Part shown: positions 1 to 7,890 of the stretch, in pieces
How positions within the stretch are numbered: position 1 is the stretch's first letter
Layout of the letters: each line of letters opens with the position of its first letter
Position numbers and translations under genes: made by a program
Notes under the pieces: model-generated
The model's input: the letters and a program-made list of their open reading frames with translations, nothing else
The model's database searches: none
What the model was told of the DNA's origin: nothing
Assembly (NCBI RefSeq): GCF_900188105.1
Contig: NZ_FZNP01000004.1
Location: forward strand, 496,001 to 560,000
Direction: 5' to 3'
DNA: 64,000 nucleotides
DNA from: Actinomadura mexicana
GTDB taxonomy: Bacteria > Actinomycetota > Actinomycetes > Streptosporangiales > Streptosporangiaceae

Positions 1-363
1 GTCCGCCTGGTCGCGGCGGCCGTCGATCTCACCCTGGTGCTCGGCGCCGCCGACGATCCGGACGCCGCTCACATGCAGGCCGAAGCCGCCGCGGAAGGCC
101 GGACGGTCCGCCGCCTGGAGGCCGTGGGCGACATCGCCGCCGGATGGCTGGCCGGCGTGGACTCCATCGGCGTGGTTCCCACCCGGTCGGCACCCCCGGA
201 GCTGATGGCCCAGGTGCAGGACGCCCTGGCCGGCCTGGGGCCGCTCTCCGCGGCCACCCGGAAGGTGCGGACCAGCACCGGGGAGCGCGCACCGGACGTC
301 GCCGACGGGGCCGCGCCCCCGGTGGGCCCCGGTGACCGTGAGAAATCCATATATGCTGTTTAG
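1..363 (+). CDS. IspH/LytB-like protein, C-terminal part, degenerate (5' end outside window)
   Basis: The frame is open from base 1 and ends at TAG 361-363, so only about 120 C-terminal residues are visible. It aligns by eye with the C-terminus of the full IspH at 16186-17208: DLTLVLGA matches [18 protein letters not shown] matches [10 protein letters not shown], and RSAPPEL matches ASAPDAL. The family motif GSANSSNS, which supplies the Ser-x-Asn contacts to the substrate diphosphate, is replaced by GAADDPDA. The later Ser of the SAP motif is kept. The protein is therefore probably a divergent paralogue with altered or lost HMBPP reductase activity. The upstream cysteines lie outside the window and cannot be checked. 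Assignment to the IspH family is fairly firm; the function is unknown. Confidence 0.7.
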   Translation, partial: VRLVAAAVDLTLVLGAADDPDAAHMQAEAAAEGRTVRRLEAVGDIAAGWLAGVDSIGVVPTRSAPPELMAQVQDALAGLGPLSAATRKVRTSTGERAPDVADGAAPPVGPGDREKSIYAV

Positions 364-595
364 TTTCCCATATTGTAGAGGACAGTTTCTCATCGGTACG
401 CTGGCCGCCAAAGGCATGTCAGCGACTGAATGCTAAGAAATTCCGCGACACCCACCTCCGACTGGATACCCCTATTCGGGTGATTCAGGGGTCGTCAGGC
501 CGAATGCCTTGGGCAAGCATGAATCACGCCGACCATCCGGCACTGCGGAAACAGCGGCCGCGATTCGCCGCCGCCGACGACATTGGAGATTCGTT
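364..595. other. intergenic region upstream of the double methyltransferase gene
   Basis: This 232-bp stretch is noticeably less GC-rich than its surroundings. I see no credible gene in it. It contains the ACCCCTATTCGGGT element described separately and presumably the promoter of the gene starting at 596. No convincing hairpin terminator follows the stop codon at 363. Confidence 0.5.
468..493 (+). promoter_or_regulatory. TAGGGGT-type element (possible PKS-regulon operator)
   Basis: ACCCCTATTCGGGT at 468-481 is a near-palindrome of CCCC and GGG arms, followed at once by TCAGGGGTC. The first 13 bases recur upstream of the acyl-CoA dehydrogenase fusion gene at 57553-57565. The core TAGGGGT (read on the minus strand here) also occurs in the divergent PKS promoter near 47.1-47.25 kb. 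It lies about 105-130 bp upstream of the methyltransferase start. A regulatory role is inferred from recurrence only. Confidence 0.4.
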
Positions 596-3151
596 ATGGC
601 GCAGTACCGATCCCCGATGTCGGTCTCGGCGGAGGCGACGGACTGGCGCGCCGAGGCGCGCCGCGCCTCGTTCCTCTTCCAGGACGGGGTGCTGCTCTGT
701 ATGACCGTCTCGGCGTTCGACGCGCTCGGGCTGCTGGACGGCAAGCCGTACGACACGGGCGGCCTGCCGGGCACCGGGTACCTGCGCGCGGCCTGGCACT
801 GCCTGGCCGCGGTCGGCTGGATCGAGCCCGACACCGCCCCGGCCTGGACCGAGCGGGGGACGGAGGCGCTGCGGTACCGGGCGCGGCTCGCCGCGGGCGG
901 AGCCTTCCTCGCCCGCTTCGACGACAACGCGCCCGACTGCTGGACCGCCCCCTGGGACACCGCCACCGAGGCGGCCTTCGCCGCCCTGCTCCAGGACCAC
1001 GAGCGGTGGCGCGCCGACGCCGATCCGGCCGACCCGCTCACGGCCTACCTGGACGCGGCCCTCCTCGTCCCGGCCGTCCTCACCCTGCGCGGCACCGGTC
1101 GCCTGCACCGGCCGACCGGCGACTTCGCGCGGCTGTTCACCCTCCTCGGGTGGCTCGACGACGGCGGATGGACCGAACCGGGCCTGGCATGCCTCGACTT
1201 CGCCGACCACTGCGGTCTCGTCGGCTCCTACCTGCCCATGCTGAGCCGGCTGCGGGCGCTGTTCCGCGGGGAACTCGTGGTCGCGCCCGGCGAGGGCGAA
1301 TGGCACTGCCAGCGGCGGATCAACGTGGAGGCCAGTTCGGCCGCGCACCGGCGGTACTTCGCGGACGCCGACTCGATCTTCGAGGAGATCTTCCGCCGCT
1401 CGCCCCGCCCGGCCTTCGTCGCCGACATGGGCTGCGGGGACGGGAGTTGGCTCGCCCATCTGCACGGCCTCCTCGGGGACGGTGTGCGGTACGTCGGCAT
1501 CGACGTCAGCTCGGTGGCCCTCGACCGGGCCCGCGAAGTGCTGCGCGACGCGGACGTGCCCGACCCGCTGCTCCTGATCGGCGACATCACCGACCCCGAC
1601 GCGCTGCGCGGGCAACTCGCCGAGCACGGTCTCGCGATCGAGGACGGGCTCCACATCAGGTCGTTCCTCGACCACGACCGCACCTACATCGGCACGGACC
1701 CGCGCGGGAACGTTCCGGGCTGGTCGTCGGGCGCCTACATCGCGCCCGACGGCAGTCCGCTGAGCGCCGCCGAGGTCGAGTCGGACCTCGTCGCCCACCT
1801 CGAACGCTGGCGGCCGCACGTCGGCACGTACGGGCTGGTCGTCATCGAGGCGCACGGCGTGGCGCCGCGGGTGGCGCGGCATCAGGCCGGCGCGACGCAC
1901 TCGGCTGCGCTCGACGCCTACCACGCCCTGTCGCACCAGTACCTCGTCGAGTACTCCGCCTTCCTGCGCTGCTGCGGGCTCGCCGGGCTGCAGCCGGTCG
2001 CCCACCTGGAACGCCGCTATCCGAAGAACAAGCCCTTCGTGGCGGTCTCGGCGAACCATCTCCTGACGGAGCGGCCCGAGCTGTCCGACGCCCCGGCGGA
2101 GCGGCACGACACCTGGCGGCCCGGCCCGGAGGACGACCTGGCCGACGGCGCGGGCCTGCACCGGCTGCTGTACGTCGACGGCGTCCTCGCCCGCCCCCGC
2201 GGCTGGTGTTCCGGCGCGACCGGCGTCGTCGTCCGCGACATGCTCCAGGCGGTGGAGGCGCGCATCGAAGGCGCCCGCCCCGGCGATGCCGTCCGGGTCC
2301 TCGACTACGGGGCGGGCACCGGCTTCGCCTCCATCGAGCTGGCGAAGGCGTGCCTGGAACGGAACGTGGTGCCGCGCCTCGCGGAACGCGGCGCGACGTT
2401 CGAGCTGCATCTCGTGGACCTCCCGAACGGGTGGTTCGCGCAGGGGTACGAGCTGCTGCGCGACATCTCGTGGACGCGCTTCCACGCCCTCCGCGAGCCG
2501 GGCGGCGGCACCTTCCGCCGGCTGCGCGACGTGCTCGCGGGCCGGCAGGTCGACGCCGTGCTCGCCAACATGGTCTTCCATCTCCTCCCCGACAAGGCCA
2601 TGCGCCGGGCGGCGGCGTCCATCGCCGAGGTGCTGCGGCCCGGCGGAGTGCTCTCGTTCAGCGCGCCCGACATCGCCGACCGCCGCGCCGACTCGGTGCT
2701 GTTCCACGACCCCAACCGGCTCATGCGGCGGTACTGGCTGGCCGCACTCGACGGCGACGACCCGGGCGGGCTCCCACCGGTCCTGAGGGAGGCGGCGGCC
2801 TCCGTCCGGCCGGAGACGCGCGCGAGCGCCCGGCGGCGCGCGGACCGCAGGATCCTGCCGACGCCGGTGCACAGCGAGGCGCTCGCCGCCGCGCTCTCGC
2901 CGTACTTCGACGGGTCGATCGAGCGGCGCACGTACGAGTACCTGGCCGAGGAGGTCCTGCTGACCGCCCTCGTCCCGGCGAACCAGCGGGAGTACCTCGC
3001 CGAGCTGCCCGACGCCCGGACGCGGGAGGCCGTGATCCGCCATCTGCTCCTCGACCGGGTGCTGCCCGAGCTGATGAGCGGGCCGGCGGGGACCGCGCAC
3101 GGGGTGAACGTGGAGTGGAAGCTCGGCCGGTTCACCTGCCGCCCGGCGTGA
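596..3151 (+). CDS. protein with two SAM-dependent methyltransferase domains
   Basis: The product is 851 residues. The ATG at 596 is preferred over an upstream in-frame ATG at 509 because the extra residues are Arg-rich and lack family character. Residues 1-250 form an alpha-helical or winged-helix-like region. A first class I methyltransferase domain follows with glycine motif VADMGCGDGSWL near residue 276 and acidic VGIDVSS. A second has glycine motif VRVLDYGAGTGFA near residue 568 and post-motif VLANMVFHLLPD. The first domain contains LHIRSFLDHDRTYI, which recalls methyltransferase domains attached to PKSs such as the AprA MT2 type; that resemblance is from memory. It is followed 86 bp later by an acyl-adenylating enzyme, so the two may make or decorate an acyl unit. 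The substrate is unknown. It could equally be a tailoring O- or C-methyltransferase. Confidence 0.7.
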   Translation: MAQYRSPMSVSAEATDWRAEARRASFLFQDGVLLCMTVSAFDALGLLDGKPYDTGGLPGTGYLRAAWHCLAAVGWIEPDTAPAWTERGTEALRYRARLAAGGAFLARFDDNAPDCWTAPWDTATEAAFAALLQDHERWRADADPADPLTAYLDAALLVPAVLTLRGTGRLHRPTGDFARLFTLLGWLDDGGWTEPGLACLDFADHCGLVGSYLPMLSRLRALFRGELVVAPGEGEWHCQRRINVEASSAAHRRYFADADSIFEEIFRRSPRPAFVADMGCGDGSWLAHLHGLLGDGVRYVGIDVSSVALDRAREVLRDADVPDPLLLIGDITDPDALRGQLAEHGLAIEDGLHIRSFLDHDRTYIGTDPRGNVPGWSSGAYIAPDGSPLSAAEVESDLVAHLERWRPHVGTYGLVVIEAHGVAPRVARHQAGATHSAALDAYHALSHQYLVEYSAFLRCCGLAGLQPVAHLERRYPKNKPFVAVSANHLLTERPELSDAPAERHDTWRPGPEDDLADGAGLHRLLYVDGVLARPRGWCSGATGVVVRDMLQAVEARIEGARPGDAVRVLDYGAGTGFASIELAKACLERNVVPRLAERGATFELHLVDLPNGWFAQGYELLRDISWTRFHALREPGGGTFRRLRDVLAGRQVDAVLANMVFHLLPDKAMRRAAASIAEVLRPGGVLSFSAPDIADRRADSVLFHDPNRLMRRYWLAALDGDDPGGLPPVLREAAASVRPETRASARRRADRRILPTPVHSEALAAALSPYFDGSIERRTYEYLAEEVLLTALVPANQREYLAELPDARTREAVIRHLLLDRVLPELMSGPAGTAHGVNVEWKLGRFTCRPA

Positions 3152-3237
3152 GCGGCTCGCGCGGCGGACGGCACCCGCCCGGACTCGCCGCACCGCCAGA
3201 ACGCCACCAGTCCGGCAACGCAGCGAGGGGATCTCCC

Positions 3238-4605
3238 ATGGACACCGACGACCAGTACTGGGACCAGGCGCGCGAGACCAGGCCGCGGGAGGACCGCGAG
3301 AAGGAGGTGCTGTCGCTCCTCCAGGCCCAGCTCCACCGCGTCTACGACGAGCTGCCGTTCTACCGCGGCCACTACGACGCCTGCGGGTTCCACCCGGACG
3401 ACGTCGAGACGCTCGACGACTTCACGCGCAAGGTGCCGGTCATCACCAAGGCGATGCTGCGCGAGGACCAGGAGGAGAACCCCCCGTTCGGCAGCTACGC
3501 CGGCGTTCCGGACGAGGAGATCGCCCGCGTGCACGGCTCCTCCGGCACCACCGGGCGGCCGACGCTCTACGCGATCTCGACGCGCGACTGGTCCTACATC
3601 GCCGACGTCATGGCCCAGGGGTTCTACACGGCGGGCGTGCGCGGCGGCGACAAGGTGCAGTTGGCCACGCTCTTCAGCCTGTTCATGGGCGGGTGGGGGG
3701 CGCTGCTCGCCGCCGAGCGGATCGGCGCGGCCGCCTTCCCCATCGGCGCGGGCGAGACGGAGCGGCAGCTGGAGCTGATGTACCGCGTCGGCTCGACGGT
3801 GCTCGTCAGCACCCCCACCTACGCGCTGCACATGCTGGAGCGCGGCACCGCGCTCGGCTACGACACGCATGCGTCCCCGCTGCGCCTCGGCGTGCTCATC
3901 GGTGAGCCCGGCGCGGCGATCCCCGGCACGCGGCAGGTGCTGGAGGAGGGCTGGGGAATGGCCGTCCGCGACCTCGCCACCACGTCCGAGATGACTCCGT
4001 GGGCGACCAACGCCGAATGCTCGGAGGGCAACGGCGTCCACGTCATCCAGGACGAGGTGTGGACCGAGATCGTCGACAAGGACGATTCCGGCCTGCCCGT
4101 CGAGGACGGCACCAGCGGCGCGGTGGTCTACACGCACCTGCGCCGCGAGTCGCAGCCGATGATCCGGTTCTACTCGGGCGACGAGTCGCACATGACCCAC
4201 GAGCCGTGCCCGTGCGGCCGGACGTATCCGCGCCTGCCCAACGGCGTGTACGGACGTCTCGACGACATGCTGATCATCCGCGGCGTGAACGTCTACCCGA
4301 GCCAGGTCCAGCGGTCGGTCCTCTCCGTCGAGGGCGCGGGCGTCGAGTTCCTCATCGTGGTGGACCGGGCCGGCAGCCTGGACTCGGCGACGGTCCGCGT
4401 CGAGTACGACCCGGCGTACCGGGCCGACGACGTGGAGGGGCTGCGCCGGGACCTCGCCAAGCGCGTCCAGCGCCGGTTGAAGAACGACACCAACATCACC
4501 TTCGACGTGGAGGTCCTCGACCCGGACACCCTCGACCGGGCGGTCTCGAAAGCACAGCGCGTCCTCGACCGGAGGAAGCTCGAAAGCTCGGCGCCGCGGC
4601 GCTAG
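3238..4605 (+). CDS. PaaK-family acyl-CoA ligase (phenylacetate-CoA ligase-like)
   Basis: The 455-residue product has the usual length of this family, whose members adenylate a carboxylic acid and pass it to CoA or a carrier thiol. Visible motifs are the phosphate-binding loop HGSSGTTGRPT near residue 98, the HEPCPCGRTYPR cysteine motif, and GRLDDMLIIRGVNVYPSQV, typical of the PaaK hinge and C-terminal subdomain. The ATG at 3238 follows GAGGGGATCTCCC. The acid cannot be deduced, although aromatic acids are common for the family. Co-orientation with the double methyltransferase suggests a two-gene operon that prepares an acyl group. No carrier protein is adjacent, so CoA is the simplest acceptor. 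Confidence 0.8.
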   Translation: MDTDDQYWDQARETRPREDREKEVLSLLQAQLHRVYDELPFYRGHYDACGFHPDDVETLDDFTRKVPVITKAMLREDQEENPPFGSYAGVPDEEIARVHGSSGTTGRPTLYAISTRDWSYIADVMAQGFYTAGVRGGDKVQLATLFSLFMGGWGALLAAERIGAAAFPIGAGETERQLELMYRVGSTVLVSTPTYALHMLERGTALGYDTHASPLRLGVLIGEPGAAIPGTRQVLEEGWGMAVRDLATTSEMTPWATNAECSEGNGVHVIQDEVWTEIVDKDDSGLPVEDGTSGAVVYTHLRRESQPMIRFYSGDESHMTHEPCPCGRTYPRLPNGVYGRLDDMLIIRGVNVYPSQVQRSVLSVEGAGVEFLIVVDRAGSLDSATVRVEYDPAYRADDVEGLRRDLAKRVQRRLKNDTNITFDVEVLDPDTLDRAVSKAQRVLDRRKLESSAPRR

Positions 4606-4608
4606 CCC

Positions 4609-4626
4609 GGCGCCGCGAGCGGCGCC
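4609..4626 (+). terminator. hairpin after the acyl-CoA ligase gene
   Basis: GGCGCCGC, a GA dinucleotide, and GCGGCGCC form a perfect 8-bp GC-only inverted repeat. It starts 4 bp after the stop codon. No U-tract follows, which is usual for actinomycetes. Confidence 0.5.
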
Positions 4627-4681
4627 CTCTCGGGGGTTCGACCGCGCGAAACGGCCTTTCAGGAAGGCCCGAGCGCGCACT

Positions 4682-4710
4682 TTGACATGCACTCAAAAGA
4701 GCTTAGTAAT
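4682..4710 (+). promoter_or_regulatory. candidate sigma-70-like promoter for the GNAT gene
   Basis: TTGACA at 4682-4687 matches the -35 consensus. AGTAAT at 4705-4710 lies 17 bp downstream as a possible -10. The surroundings are AT-rich for this window. The implied 5' leader is about 165 nt. Confidence 0.4.
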
Positions 4711-4839
4711 TGTCTCCATAACTGCGACGTCCGCGAGAAGCGGGGTTGATTAGTCCCAATTCTGGATGCGATAATTCGGCAACGAGCGTCCCGGACGGAA
4801 TGGCCGGGAGCGCACCGTGACCAGCACGCCGGGGCGCGT

Positions 4840-4884
4840 ATGGACCACATCGAGCCCGCGGTTGCATCGTGGAGGTTGACGTGA
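4840..4884 (+). other. possible 14-codon leader ORF ahead of the GNAT gene
   Basis: ATG at 4840 opens a 14-residue frame (MDHIEPAVASWRLT). Its TGA at 4882-4884 overlaps the GTG start at 4881 in a GTGA arrangement, as seen between coupled genes elsewhere in this window. It could couple translation of the GNAT gene or be chance. Confidence 0.25.
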
Positions 4885-5483
4885 ACGACGTGACCGTGCG
4901 GCCGCTCTCAGCGGCCGACAAGGACGAGGCGTGCCGGCTGATCGGGCTCGCCTTCGCCGGCCACCAGAGCACTCTGGCCATCGTGCGCGGTGACCGCGGT
5001 AAGGCCACCCGGATCATGCGTCAGTCGGCGCACATCATCATCGACCCCGGCAGCCGGTTCAGGCACGTGCTCGTCGCCGAACGGGAAGGCCGGCTCGCCG
5101 GGGTCATCCACGCCGTCGAATGGCCCCACTGCCAGCTGACGGCGGGCCAGAAGCTGAGGACGGCGCCGGCGTTGATCCGGGCGATGGGGTCCGCGCTGCC
5201 GCGCGCCATGGCGGTGACGAAGGCCAGGGCGGAGCACGAGCCCCGCAAGGACCACTGGCATCTCGGGCCGACGGCCGTGCACCCGGATCACCAGGGGCAC
5301 GGGATCGGGACGGCCCTGTTCGGCTCGATCCTCGAACTGGCCGACAAGCAGGGATCCGCCGCCTTCGCGCAGCCGGACGCCGACCACACCGTCTCCCTCT
5401 GTGAGAAGTTCGACTTCAAGCTGATCGCCGAGCAGGAGATCCAGGGGCTCGCCACCCGCTCCATGTGGCGCGAGGCGCGGTGA
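4881..5483 (+). CDS. GNAT-family N-acetyltransferase
   Basis: The product is 200 residues and would transfer an acetyl group from acetyl-CoA to an amine. The acetyl-CoA pyrophosphate-binding motif A is visible as AVHPDHQGHGIGTALF near residue 135, followed by the usual C-terminal strand and helix. The start is taken as GTG 4881 because GGAGG at 4871-4875 lies 5 bp before it; the in-frame GTG at 4869 has no such site. It stands alone between the ligase terminator and a strong convergent hairpin. Self-resistance by acetylation of a product is possible, but nothing in the sequence identifies the substrate. Confidence 0.8.
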   Translation: MNDVTVRPLSAADKDEACRLIGLAFAGHQSTLAIVRGDRGKATRIMRQSAHIIIDPGSRFRHVLVAEREGRLAGVIHAVEWPHCQLTAGQKLRTAPALIRAMGSALPRAMAVTKARAEHEPRKDHWHLGPTAVHPDHQGHGIGTALFGSILELADKQGSAAFAQPDADHTVSLCEKFDFKLIAEQEIQGLATRSMWREAR

Positions 5484-5534
5484 ACCACCGCCCGTCCTGA
5501 TCGCGGCCGACCGGCCGCCCGGCTGATGCCGGAG

Positions 5535-5571
5535 CACGCAGTCCCCGTGGCGCGGACACGGGGACTGCGTG
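5535..5571. terminator. strong bidirectional terminator between convergent GNAT and MFS genes
   Basis: CACGCAGTCCCCGTG and CACGGGGACTGCGTG form a perfect 15-bp stem around a 7-nt loop (GCGCGGA). It sits between the two stop codons at 5483 and 5630 and can serve both strands. Confidence 0.8.
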
Positions 5572-5629
5572 GAGGATCAGACGGCGGGCCGGTTCCCGCC
5601 TGACTCGGCCGGCCCGGCCGAAGGCCGCC

Positions 5630-7117
5630 TCACGACTGCGCCTTCGCCGTCCGATCGCCGGCGGCTTCGCCGGCCTGCGGCGCGGGGGCCGCCATGCGGG
5701 GCAGGGCCAGGGCGGTCAGCACGGCGGCGACCATGACTCCGGCGTTGACCAGGAAGGCGACGTGGTAGCCGTGGACGAGCGCCTCCACCGGACTGGAGCC
5801 GTCGGCGGCACCGCTGGTCGCGTTGGCGGCGATGGTGGTGAGCACGGCGAGGCCGATGGCCCCGCCGACCTGGCGGGAGGTGTTGAGCAGCCCGGAGGCG
5901 GCGCCGGCGTCCTCGGGGTCGACGCCGCTGGTGCCGCTCAGGGTGATCGAGAGGAGCATGAACCCCATGCCGAGGCCGGCGAGCAGGGTGGGGCCGAGGA
6001 CGTGGGCGGCGTAGACCGGCGGACGGGTGGGCACCCCGGCCAGCCAGGCCATGCCCGCGGCGGTGATCAGCCCGCCGATGATGAGCATGAGGCGGGGGCC
6101 GAGGACGGGGACGAGCCGCCGGGAGGCGAGGCCGGCGATGACGATGATGATGGTCACGGGCACCATGGCCATCCCCGCCCGCAGCGCGCTGTAGCCGATG
6201 GCCTGCTGGAGGTACAGGGAGATGAAGAAGAACGAGGCGTTCATCGTCACCCCCATGAGGAGCATGACCAGGTTCCCGATCCGAAGGCCGCGCAGCCGGA
6301 ACAGGGACCGCGGGATGAGCGGCTGGGAGCCGGTGAACTGGATCACCACGAAGCCGATGATGAGCACCGCCGCCGCGACGAGGGAGATCACGACTTTCGG
6401 CGCCCCCCACCCGTCGGTGGACGCCTGGGAGAGCCCGTAGGTGAGCAGTCCGGTCCCCAGGGTGACGCTGAGGGCACCGGGGACGTCGAGCCGGATCCGC
6501 TTGCCGCCGGCGGCCGCCGGGAGCAGGAACCAGGCCGCGGCCGCGAACAGCCCGATGCCGGGCGGGACGTTGACGAAGAGCACCCACCGCCAGCTGAGCC
6601 CGGTGGTGAGGACGCCGCCGAGGACCACCCCGGCCGTGCCGGCCACCGCGCTCATGATGCTCCACACCGCCAGGGCGCGGCGTCGCTGGTCCTCGTCGGT
6701 GTGGCTCGCGGTGATGAGGCTCAGGCTGGCGGGCGTCAGGGCCGCGGCGCCGGCGCCCTGGACGATCCGGGCCACGATCAGCATGGCCGCGTTGGTGGCG
6801 AGGCCGCCGACCAGGCTCGCGACGGTGAAGACGACCGTGCCTAACAGGAACACGCGTTTGTGGCCGAACAGGTCGCCGGCCCTGGCGGCCAGGAGCAGCA
6901 GGCCGCCGAGGGTGACCAGGTAGCCGCTGACGACCCACTGCTGTTCGCTGACCGACAGGTCCAGCCCGTCCCGCATCTGGGGAAGGGCCAGGGTGACGAT
7001 GGTCGAGTCCAGCACCACCATGAAGAACGCCACGCAGGACATCGCCACCACCGCGCCGAGCGGCAGGTGCGGCCGAAGGACCGCCTGGGATGCCGGCGCG
7101 GGCCGGGGCTCGGGCAT
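5630..7117 (-). CDS. MFS drug exporter, DHA2 (EmrB/QacA) family, 14 TM
   Basis: The 495-residue product is a proton-driven efflux pump of the plasma membrane. Family marks are VLDSTIVTLALPQM in the first helix, WVVSGYLVTLGGLLLLAARAGDLFGHKR over helices 2-3 (motif A), and the motif C-like AVAGTAGVVLGGVL in helix 5. Length and hydrophobic pattern fit 14 membrane segments. The ATG at 7117 has AAGGAGG 5 bp upstream on the minus strand, so the longer in-frame start at 7159, which lies inside an operator, is rejected. It is divergent from a TetR gene across two palindromes, so it is probably derepressed by its substrate or a cluster intermediate. It may export the diterpene or PKS product. Confidence 0.9.
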   Translation of the reverse strand: MPEPRPAPASQAVLRPHLPLGAVVAMSCVAFFMVVLDSTIVTLALPQMRDGLDLSVSEQQWVVSGYLVTLGGLLLLAARAGDLFGHKRVFLLGTVVFTVASLVGGLATNAAMLIVARIVQGAGAAALTPASLSLITASHTDEDQRRRALAVWSIMSAVAGTAGVVLGGVLTTGLSWRWVLFVNVPPGIGLFAAAAWFLLPAAAGGKRIRLDVPGALSVTLGTGLLTYGLSQASTDGWGAPKVVISLVAAAVLIIGFVVIQFTGSQPLIPRSLFRLRGLRIGNLVMLLMGVTMNASFFFISLYLQQAIGYSALRAGMAMVPVTIIIVIAGLASRRLVPVLGPRLMLIIGGLITAAGMAWLAGVPTRPPVYAAHVLGPTLLAGLGMGFMLLSITLSGTSGVDPEDAGAASGLLNTSRQVGGAIGLAVLTTIAANATSGAADGSSPVEALVHGYHVAFLVNAGVMVAAVLTALALPRMAAPAPQAGEAAGDRTAKAQS

Positions 7118-7128
7118 AGCGCCTCCTT

Positions 7129-7159
7129 GTGAACCGCGTTCACCGTGAACGTCGTTCAC
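7129..7159. promoter_or_regulatory. two tandem TetR operators between MFS and tetR genes
   Basis: GTGAAC-CGC-GTTCAC (7129-7143) and GTGAAC-GTC-GTTCAC (7145-7159) are two perfect palindromes with identical arms, centred 16 bp apart. They begin 11 bp upstream of the MFS start and overlap its expected transcription start. They lie 57 bp upstream of the tetR start, so repressor bound here could control both genes. Confidence 0.85.
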
Positions 7160-7215
7160 AGTGAGAGGTCACCGTACGATAGGGCTCAAGGTCGTGTCAA
7201 CGATGGAGCCTACGC

Positions 7216-7857
7216 ATGCTGCTGCGAAAAGCCGATGTGCTCGAGGGAGCCTTGAAGTTCCTCGACGCCGAGGGCCTCGACGGCCTGACGATGCGCAAGC
7301 TCGGCGCCGCGCTCAACGTGCAGGGCGGCGCCCTCTACCGGCACTACCCGAGCAAGGCGGCGCTGCTCGACGCGATGGCCGACAAGCTCTTCGAAGGCGT
7401 CGGGGACTCGCTGCCCGACGCCCCCTGGAGCGAGCAGCTCTACATTTTGGGCGACCGGCTCCGGACGGCCCTGCTCACGCACCGCGACGGTGCGCGCCTG
7501 GTGAGCGGCACCCATTCCACCGGAGCCAACGCCGTCGCCACCGCCGGCGTCATCGTCGACATCCTCTGCCGGGCCGGCCTGACGGCCGCCCAGGCAGGTT
7601 CGCTCTCCTTCGCCCTGTACTACTACGTGCTGGGCCACACGATCGACGAGCAGACCCAGTCCCACCCACCGGCCGACGACGACTGGCAGAGCCACAAGGC
7701 GCAGCTCACAGCCGGCCTGGCACCGCGGCACGCGGATGCTCTGGAGTCCCTCATCAGCACCGATCCGGCGGAACGGTTCGCCTACGGCCTGAGAACCCTC
7801 ATCGAAGGCATCGCCGTCCGCATCCCGCCGAAGGAGGCGGCGGCCGCTTCCCGATGA
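7216..7857 (+). CDS. TetR-family repressor (TetR_C, tetracycline-repressor-like C-terminus)
   Basis: The 213-residue product has a helix-turn-helix near residues 25-46 (GLTMRKLGAALNVQGGALYRHYPSK) and a ligand-binding domain with the GTHSTGANAVATAG and LYYYVLGHTIDEQ segments of the classical TetR C-terminal family. The ATG at 7216 has GGAG 7 bp upstream. It is divergent from the MFS exporter with two operators between, the standard repressor-pump arrangement. Its stop is 33 bp from the convergent class I terpene synthase stop, so it marks the left edge of the diterpene locus. Confidence 0.9.
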   Translation: MLLRKADVLEGALKFLDAEGLDGLTMRKLGAALNVQGGALYRHYPSKAALLDAMADKLFEGVGDSLPDAPWSEQLYILGDRLRTALLTHRDGARLVSGTHSTGANAVATAGVIVDILCRAGLTAAQAGSLSFALYYYVLGHTIDEQTQSHPPADDDWQSHKAQLTAGLAPRHADALESLISTDPAERFAYGLRTLIEGIAVRIPPKEAAAASR

Positions 7858-7890
7858 GCCAGGCGTGCGAAACCCACGCGTCACGCGGCG

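Noticed and set aside
524..3193. Long minus-strand open frame of about 889 codons opposite the double methyltransferase gene, and a 1340-codon plus-strand frame overlapping it
   Set aside because: Their translations are Arg/Pro/Ala-rich with no family motifs; they are frame shadows of the GC-rich real genes.
4705..4870. Riboswitch in the long leader of the GNAT gene
   Set aside because: No conserved riboswitch core that I recognise and no convincing terminator or anti-terminator pair.
7118..7159. Upstream extension of the MFS exporter to an ATG at 7159
   Set aside because: The extra codons lie in the two operator palindromes and the ribosome-binding site; AAGGAGG fits ATG 7117.
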